Assembly (NCBI GenBank): GCA_002405995.1
Contig: DHMW01000016.1
Coordinates: forward strand, 1 to 13,345
DNA: 13,345 nt
Source of the DNA: Oscillospiraceae bacterium UBA4632
GTDB taxonomy: Bacteria; Bacillota; Clostridia; Oscillospirales; Oscillospiraceae
Reading direction: 5' to 3'
Shown here piece after piece: positions 10,684 through 13,345 of this stretch. How positions within the stretch are numbered: position 1 is the first letter of the stretch; every line of letters begins with the position of its first letter. Below the pieces are notes generated by a model. The model was given only the letters and a program-made list of their open reading frames with translations. It was not told the origin of the DNA and did no database searches. The translations under genes were made by a program, and so were the position numbers.

Positions 10684-10700
10684 GCCCTGCAAAATCAAGG
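10684..10700. other. Putative attR core
   Basis: GCCCTGC followed by AAAATCAAGG; the last nine bases (10692-10700) equal 4051-4059 at the left end, and the preceding CCCTGC resembles the left CCCTTGC. It is the likely junction between element and host, 48 bp from the tadA stop codon. Confidence 0.55.
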
Positions 10701-10747
10701 AAAATAGTTAATAATCTCTTAAATGAATCGGATATTATGTGAACAAT

Positions 10748-11197
10748 TTATGACCGCCGCAGTGCGCGGAAAAAGTCCGCCAGCACGGCGCGGCAGTCAT
10801 CCGCCAGAATGCCGCCCACAAGCGCAGGGCGAAAGGGAAACTGTTCCATAAAGAGGTTCACCACGCCGCCGCAGGCGCCCATTGCCTCGTCGCGCGCGCC
10901 GTAGTAGACGCGCGGGATGCGCGCATTGACGATCGCGCCCGCGCACATGGGGCAGGGCTCCAGCGTCACATAGAGCGTGCAGTCCTCCAGCCGCCACGAG
11001 CCGAGACGCCCGTTCGCCTGCCGGATCGCTTCCATCTCCGCATGGGAGGAGGTGCGCTGCGTCTCCTCGCGCCGGTTGCGCCCGCGGCCGACGATCTCGC
11101 CGCCGCGCACGATCACGCAGCCGACGGGCACCTCTCCCGCTGCGGCAGCCTCGCGCGCCAGCGCCAGCGCCTCGCGCATATAATCTTCGTGCTCCAT
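10748..11197 (-). CDS. tadA: tRNA-specific adenosine deaminase TadA
   Basis: Zinc deaminase converting A34 to inosine in the tRNA-Arg(ACG) wobble position, which allows decoding of CGU/CGC/CGA. The 149 residues have the cytidine-deaminase motif H52-A-E54 (TSSHAEMEAI), with H52 as zinc ligand and E54 as proton shuttle, and P81-C82-P-M-C85 (LEPCPMCAGAIV) as the other ligands. Length is normal. The ATG has AAGGAG six bases upstream. In Bacillus subtilis tadA (yaaJ) lies near yaaL-bofA with dnaX and recR between; here it is directly divergent from yaaL-bofA. The element has inserted downstream of its 3' end without touching the coding sequence. Confidence 0.95.
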   Translation of the reverse strand: MEHEDYMREALALAREAAAAGEVPVGCVIVRGGEIVGRGRNRREETQRTSSHAEMEAIRQANGRLGSWRLEDCTLYVTLEPCPMCAGAIVNARIPRVYYGARDEAMGACGGVVNLFMEQFPFRPALVGGILADDCRAVLADFFRALRRS

Positions 11198-11221
11198 GAC
11201 CTGCTCCTTGTTTGAAAAGTG

Positions 11222-11249
11222 GAATATTTGTCCATGATCTCCATAGACT
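11222..11249 (+). promoter_or_regulatory. Candidate SigE promoter of yaaL-bofA
   Basis: GAATATT (11222-11228) matches the SigE -35 consensus GHATATT exactly. After 13 bp, CATAGACT (11242-11249) matches the -10 consensus CATACAHT at 6 of 8 positions. It lies 30 bp upstream of the yaaL start. bofA belongs to the SigE regulon in Bacillus subtilis. Confidence 0.45.
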
Positions 11250-11278
11250 GATGTTGCAGAATATGGGAGGATAAAACG

Positions 11279-11545
11279 ATGCGAAAGGCTGATCTGCTGC
11301 GGCGCGAGATCGCGCGCGACGCTTCCATGCAGGACCTGTTCAGCGAGCTGAGCGATACGCGCTTCGCGCTCGCGCAGGCCTACGCCCGCTTCAACGCCGT
11401 GTACGAGCCGGAGCTGGTGGACGCCTGCGTTTATGAGATCAACGCGGTGCTTTCGCGCTACGACTATCTGCTGCGGCAGGTCAAGGCGCGCGGCGGCGCG
11501 GCGCAGTGCCGCGCCTGTACGGAGGGAGCTGCCACATGGGTGTGA
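11279..11545 (+). CDS. yaaL: DUF2508 / YaaL-like protein
   Basis: Small conserved protein of unknown function that often precedes bofA in Bacillota. The 88 residues are mostly helical: SELSDTRFALAQAYARFNAVYEPELVDACVYEINAVLSRYDYLLRQVKAR matches the DUF2508 pattern of two helices around EPELVD. The ATG has GGGAGG eight bases upstream. The stop overlaps the bofA start by 10 bp, so the pair is translationally coupled. The C-terminal tail after residue 72 (GGAAQCRACTEG...) is less conserved and contains two cysteines. Confidence 0.85.
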   Translation: MRKADLLRREIARDASMQDLFSELSDTRFALAQAYARFNAVYEPELVDACVYEINAVLSRYDYLLRQVKARGGAAQCRACTEGAATWV

Positions 11546-11802
11546 TACAGAAGCTCCTGCTATGCCTGATGGCGGCCCTTGCGGTGCTGGCGGTGCTCAG
11601 GCTTTTCTCCGCGCCGCTGAAGCTGACGCTCAAGCTGCTGATGAACACGCTGCTGGGCTTTGCGCTGCTGTGGCTGCTCAGCGTGACGGGGCTGCCCGCA
11701 GGGCTCTCGCTGGGGCTGAACCTCTTCAACGCGCTCGCCGTCGCTGTGCTCGGCGTGCCGGGCCTGGGGCTGCTGATATTGCTTCGCCTGATCTTCATAT
11801 AG
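11536..11802 (+). CDS. bofA: Pro-sigmaK processing inhibitor BofA family protein
   Basis: Integral membrane protein that, with SpoIVFA, holds the SpoIVFB protease inactive in the outer forespore membrane in Bacillus subtilis. 88 residues from the ATG at 11536, with GGAGGGAG upstream. Two or three hydrophobic segments are visible: about 5-24, 33-52 (NTLLGFALLWLLSVTG) and 60-86. The signature NTLLGFALLWLL followed by GLSLGLNLFNALAVAVLGVPGLGLLILLRLIF is the family hallmark. Many Clostridia keep bofA without a full SpoIVF complex, so its partner here is uncertain. It is coupled to yaaL and followed by a terminator. Confidence 0.92.
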   Translation: MGVIQKLLLCLMAALAVLAVLRLFSAPLKLTLKLLMNTLLGFALLWLLSVTGLPAGLSLGLNLFNALAVAVLGVPGLGLLILLRLIFI

Positions 11803-11817
11803 TGTACATAGCGCGCG

Positions 11818-11851
11818 TGCCGAAAATGTCATTTGACGTTTTCGGCATTTT
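11818..11851 (+). terminator. Terminator after bofA, overlapping the end of ttcA
   Basis: Stem TGCCGAAAATGTC (11818-11830) with GACGTTTTCGGCA (11835-11847), one T-G wobble, loop ATTT, then TTTT. It works for the plus strand; the stem includes the last codons and the stop of the convergent ttcA gene. Confidence 0.8.
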
Positions 11852-12560
11852 CCATACCCCACCCGTACAGCGGGTAGCGCTGCATCGCACCGAAGAGCTT
11901 GCTCTTGAGATCGGGATAGCGCTGTGAGAGCGATGCGATGAGCTCCTTGACCTCCTGCCGGCGCGTCTCGCCGTTGGCAGGGCAGGGGTTGTGCACAACG
12001 GGCAGCCCGAGCTTTGCCGCAGCGCTGCGCACCTGCTGCTCGCGCACATAGAGCAGCGGGCGGATCTGATAGACGTCCGTGCGGCTCAGGTACGTCACCG
12101 GCTGGAAGCAGCCGATGCGCCCTTCAAAGAGCAGATTCATCAAAAGCGTTTCCACCGCGTCATCGTAGTGATGACCGAGCGCGATCTTCCGGATGCCGTG
12201 CTCATTCATCGCCGTCGAGAGCGCACCGCGGCGGAGCTTTGCACACAGCGAGCAGGGATTTTTCTCCCTGCGCTCCAGAAACACGATCTCGTAGATCGGC
12301 ACGTTCACGCGGATGTATTCCACGCCGAGCGTATCGCAGTAATCGGCCACGGCGTCAAAGCTCATGCCCGGCACGCCCGTCTCGACCGTGATGGCTGCGA
12401 CCTTGAACGGCTTCTGGTAGAATTGGGAAAGGCGCGCGAGCGCGGTCAGCGTCACGAGCGAATCCTTGCCGCCGGAGACCCCGACGGCGACCGTCTCGCC
12501 CGCCTGGATCATGTCATAGTCCGTGACGCAGCGGCGCACGAGTCCTAAAATTTCCTGCAT
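11829..12560 (-). CDS. ttcA: TtcA-family tRNA 2-thiolation protein (PP-loop ATPase)
   Basis: PP-loop ATP pyrophosphatase of the TtcA/TilS group; TtcA makes 2-thiocytidine at position 32 of certain tRNAs using an iron-sulfur cluster. 243 residues from the ATG at 12560, which has AAGGAG eight bases upstream; an upstream TTG frame start is not supported. The PP-loop SGGKDS is at 29-34. C103-x2-C106 (NPCSLC) and C193 (NPCPANGETRR) correspond to the three cluster-binding cysteines of Escherichia coli TtcA. ALGHHYDDAVETLLMNLLFEG (127-147) is the second family motif. Length is slightly short of the E. coli enzyme. Substrate specificity cannot be read from sequence. Confidence 0.9.
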   Translation of the reverse strand: MQEILGLVRRCVTDYDMIQAGETVAVGVSGGKDSLVTLTALARLSQFYQKPFKVAAITVETGVPGMSFDAVADYCDTLGVEYIRVNVPIYEIVFLERREKNPCSLCAKLRRGALSTAMNEHGIRKIALGHHYDDAVETLLMNLLFEGRIGCFQPVTYLSRTDVYQIRPLLYVREQQVRSAAAKLGLPVVHNPCPANGETRRQEVKELIASLSQRYPDLKSKLFGAMQRYPLYGWGMENAENVK

Positions 12561-12580
12561 AGGTACAGCTCCTTGCAAAA

Positions 12581-12604
12581 CGCAGAATGATTTTTGATTT
12601 TGCG
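12581..12604. promoter_or_regulatory. Everted half-sites of the rplM palindrome upstream of ttcA
   Basis: CGCAGAATG (12581-12589) is identical to one half of the 18-bp palindrome in the rplM promoter; GATTTTGCG (12596-12604) matches the other half (CATTCTGCG) at 7 of 9. It lies 20-44 bp upstream of the ttcA start codon and may be a second binding site for the same regulator. Confidence 0.45.
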
Positions 12605-12616
12605 TTTTTAGATTTC

Positions 12617-12646
12617 AAGAGAAAACAAGAGAAAATAAGAGAATTC
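12617..12646 (+). repeat. Three 10-bp tandem repeats with A-tracts upstream of rplM
   Basis: AAGAGAAAAC (12617-12626), AAGAGAAAAT (12627-12636), AAGAGAATTC (12637-12646). The helically phased A-tracts, ending about 32 bp before the -35, could bend the DNA or act as an UP-like element for the strong ribosomal promoter. Confidence 0.6.
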
Positions 12647-12678
12647 ACGAGCATTGCTTGCGTTAAATCAAAATGGTG

Positions 12679-12707
12679 TTGACATTCTGCGCGCAGAATG
12701 CTATAAA
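12679..12707 (+). promoter_or_regulatory. rplM-rpsI promoter with palindrome in the spacer
   Basis: TTGACA (12679-12684), 17-bp spacer, TATAAA (12702-12707). An 18-bp perfect palindrome, CATTCTGCGCGCAGAATG (12683-12700), occupies the last two -35 bases and nearly all the spacer. A dimeric protein bound here would block RNA polymerase. The transcription start is expected near 12714. Confidence 0.9.
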
Positions 12708-12713
12708 TAAACA

Positions 12714-12792
12714 CGTTCCGATTTTACCAAGGGACAGCAAAAATGTAAAGCATGAGCTTTCATTCATAGATCAATACGGAGGAATACACACC
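12714..12792 (+). other. rplM mRNA leader
   Basis: A leader of about 79 nt containing a small AAAGC-ATGA-GCTTT hairpin and GGAGGA ten bases before the start. L13 leaders with autoregulatory structures exist in Bacillota, but I cannot confirm such a fold here. Confidence 0.4.
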
Positions 12793-13221
12793 ATGTCCAC
12801 TTTTATGGCGAACAAGGGCAACATCGAGCGTAAGTGGTACGTCATCGATGCCGCCGGCAAGCCCATGGGCAAGACCGCCGTTGCTGCGGCCGATCTGCTC
12901 CGCGGCAAGCGCAAAGTCACCTACACCCCGCACGCCGACTGCGGCGACAACGTCATCATCATCAACGCCTCCAAGGCAGTCCTCACCGGCAACAAGATGG
13001 AGCAGAAGTACTATCGTACGCACTCCGGCTGGGTCGGCGGTCTGAAGGAGACCAAGTACCGCATCCTGATGCAGGAGAAGCCCGAGCTCGCGATGCGCGT
13101 GGCCGTGCGCGGCATGATGCCCCGCAACACCGTGACCAAGGACTCCCTGAAGCGCCTGCACATCTACGCTGGTGACGCCCACGAGCAGCAGGCTCAGAAG
13201 CCCGAAGCCTACGAAGTCTAA
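12793..13221 (+). CDS. rplM: 50S ribosomal protein L13 (uL13)
   Basis: Early-assembly protein of the large ribosomal subunit. 142 residues: WYVIDAAGKPMGKTAVAAADLLRGKRKVTYTPHADCGDNVIIINA, TGNKMEQKYYRTHSGWVGGLKETKYRILM, and the signature AVRGMMPRNTVTKDSLKRLHIYAGDAHEQQAQKPE. The N-terminal MSTFMANKGNIERKWYV is typical of Bacillota. The ATG at 12793 has GGAGGA ten bases upstream. Codon use is strongly biased to C/G third positions, as expected for a highly expressed gene here. rpsI follows after 14 bp in one operon. Confidence 0.98.
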   Translation: MSTFMANKGNIERKWYVIDAAGKPMGKTAVAAADLLRGKRKVTYTPHADCGDNVIIINASKAVLTGNKMEQKYYRTHSGWVGGLKETKYRILMQEKPELAMRVAVRGMMPRNTVTKDSLKRLHIYAGDAHEQQAQKPEAYEV

Positions 13222-13235
13222 GGAGGAAGAGAAGA

Positions 13236-13345
13236 ATGTATCAGTCCAAGAAGCCTTATCTGTACGGCACCGGCCGTAGGAAGTCCTCCGTCGCGCGCGT
13301 TCACCTCTTCCAGAACGGCACAGGCTCCATCACCATCAACGGCCG
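13236..13345 (+). CDS. rpsI: 30S ribosomal protein S9 (uS9), partial
   Basis: The first 36 codons of S9, cut by the window edge. MYQSKKPYLYGTGRRKSSVA and then RVHLFQNGTGSITING is the typical N-terminus, with the GTGRRKSSVARV signature. AGGAGG lies ten bases upstream of the ATG. It is the second gene of the conserved rplM-rpsI operon; the full protein is normally about 130 residues, with a C-terminal tail contacting P-site tRNA. Confidence 0.97.
   Translation, partial: MYQSKKPYLYGTGRRKSSVARVHLFQNGTGSITING

Larger units (their letters stand above)
4044..10700. mobile_element. Small integrated element: reduced prophage or terS-bearing satellite
   Basis: The boundaries are inferred from a shared AAATCAAGG core at 4051-4059 and 10692-10700, each flanked on its inner side by GACGCAGT repeats at 11-bp period. 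The contents are integrase, putative antisense RNA, S24 repressor, two small early genes, hicAB, a convergent late remnant (tRNA-like, terS, connector-like, zinc ribbon, holin tail, M15 chimera) and a non-coding right end. About 6.7 kb is far below a complete tailed phage. Large terminase, portal, capsid, tail and replication genes are absent. It sits between a terminated host gene and tadA and appears to break no host gene. Confidence 0.8.

Noticed and set aside
10465..10698. Minus-strand 77-residue frame near attR
   Set aside because: No ribosome site and composition reflects the CCGCGCAGCC repeats read in reverse.

Overview
The window looks like a chromosomal segment of a GC-rich, spore-forming member of the Clostridia, probably Oscillospirales-like. 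It has spoIID and bofA, yaaL next to bofA, Bacillota-style Shine-Dalgarno sites and long A/T-rich promoters in a GC-rich background. I infer the family from gene content and style; no database search was possible.

Left host region (1-3917). Three genes lie on the minus strand: an OmpR-type response regulator cut by the window edge, a secreted stalk-domain protein with a degenerate polysaccharide-deacetylase fold, and the sporulation lytic transglycosylase SpoIID behind a good SigE-like promoter. A divergent multi-pass membrane protein follows, ending in a strong terminator.

Integrated element (about 4044-10700, roughly 6.7 kb). The ends carry a shared 9-bp core (AAATCAAGG) and, inside it, GACGCAGT direct repeats spaced 11 bp on both sides, as expected for integrase arm sites. 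Inside are a tyrosine integrase, a LexA/CI-type self-cleaving repressor (apparently short at its C-terminus), two small coupled early genes, a HicAB toxin-antitoxin module with its own consensus promoter, and a convergent late block on the minus strand. That block holds a tRNA-like gene, a terminase small subunit, a small membrane protein, a connector-like protein, a zinc-ribbon protein, a holin tail and an M15-peptidase chimera. There is no large terminase, portal, capsid or replication gene, so this is either a heavily deleted prophage or a small terS-carrying satellite.

The most interesting signal is between the integrase and the repressor. A promoter (5339-5367) and an intrinsic terminator (5426-5459) define a short plus-strand RNA of about 85 nt. 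Its 5' end contains ACCUCCCAAAU, perfectly complementary to the integrase Shine-Dalgarno segment AUUUGGGAGGU. This suggests a small antisense RNA that controls integrase translation.

Right host region (10748-13345). tadA (minus) is divergent from yaaL-bofA (plus); ttcA (minus) is divergent from rplM-rpsI (plus). The rplM promoter has an 18-bp perfect palindrome filling its spacer, and a half-site of the same sequence lies just upstream of ttcA.
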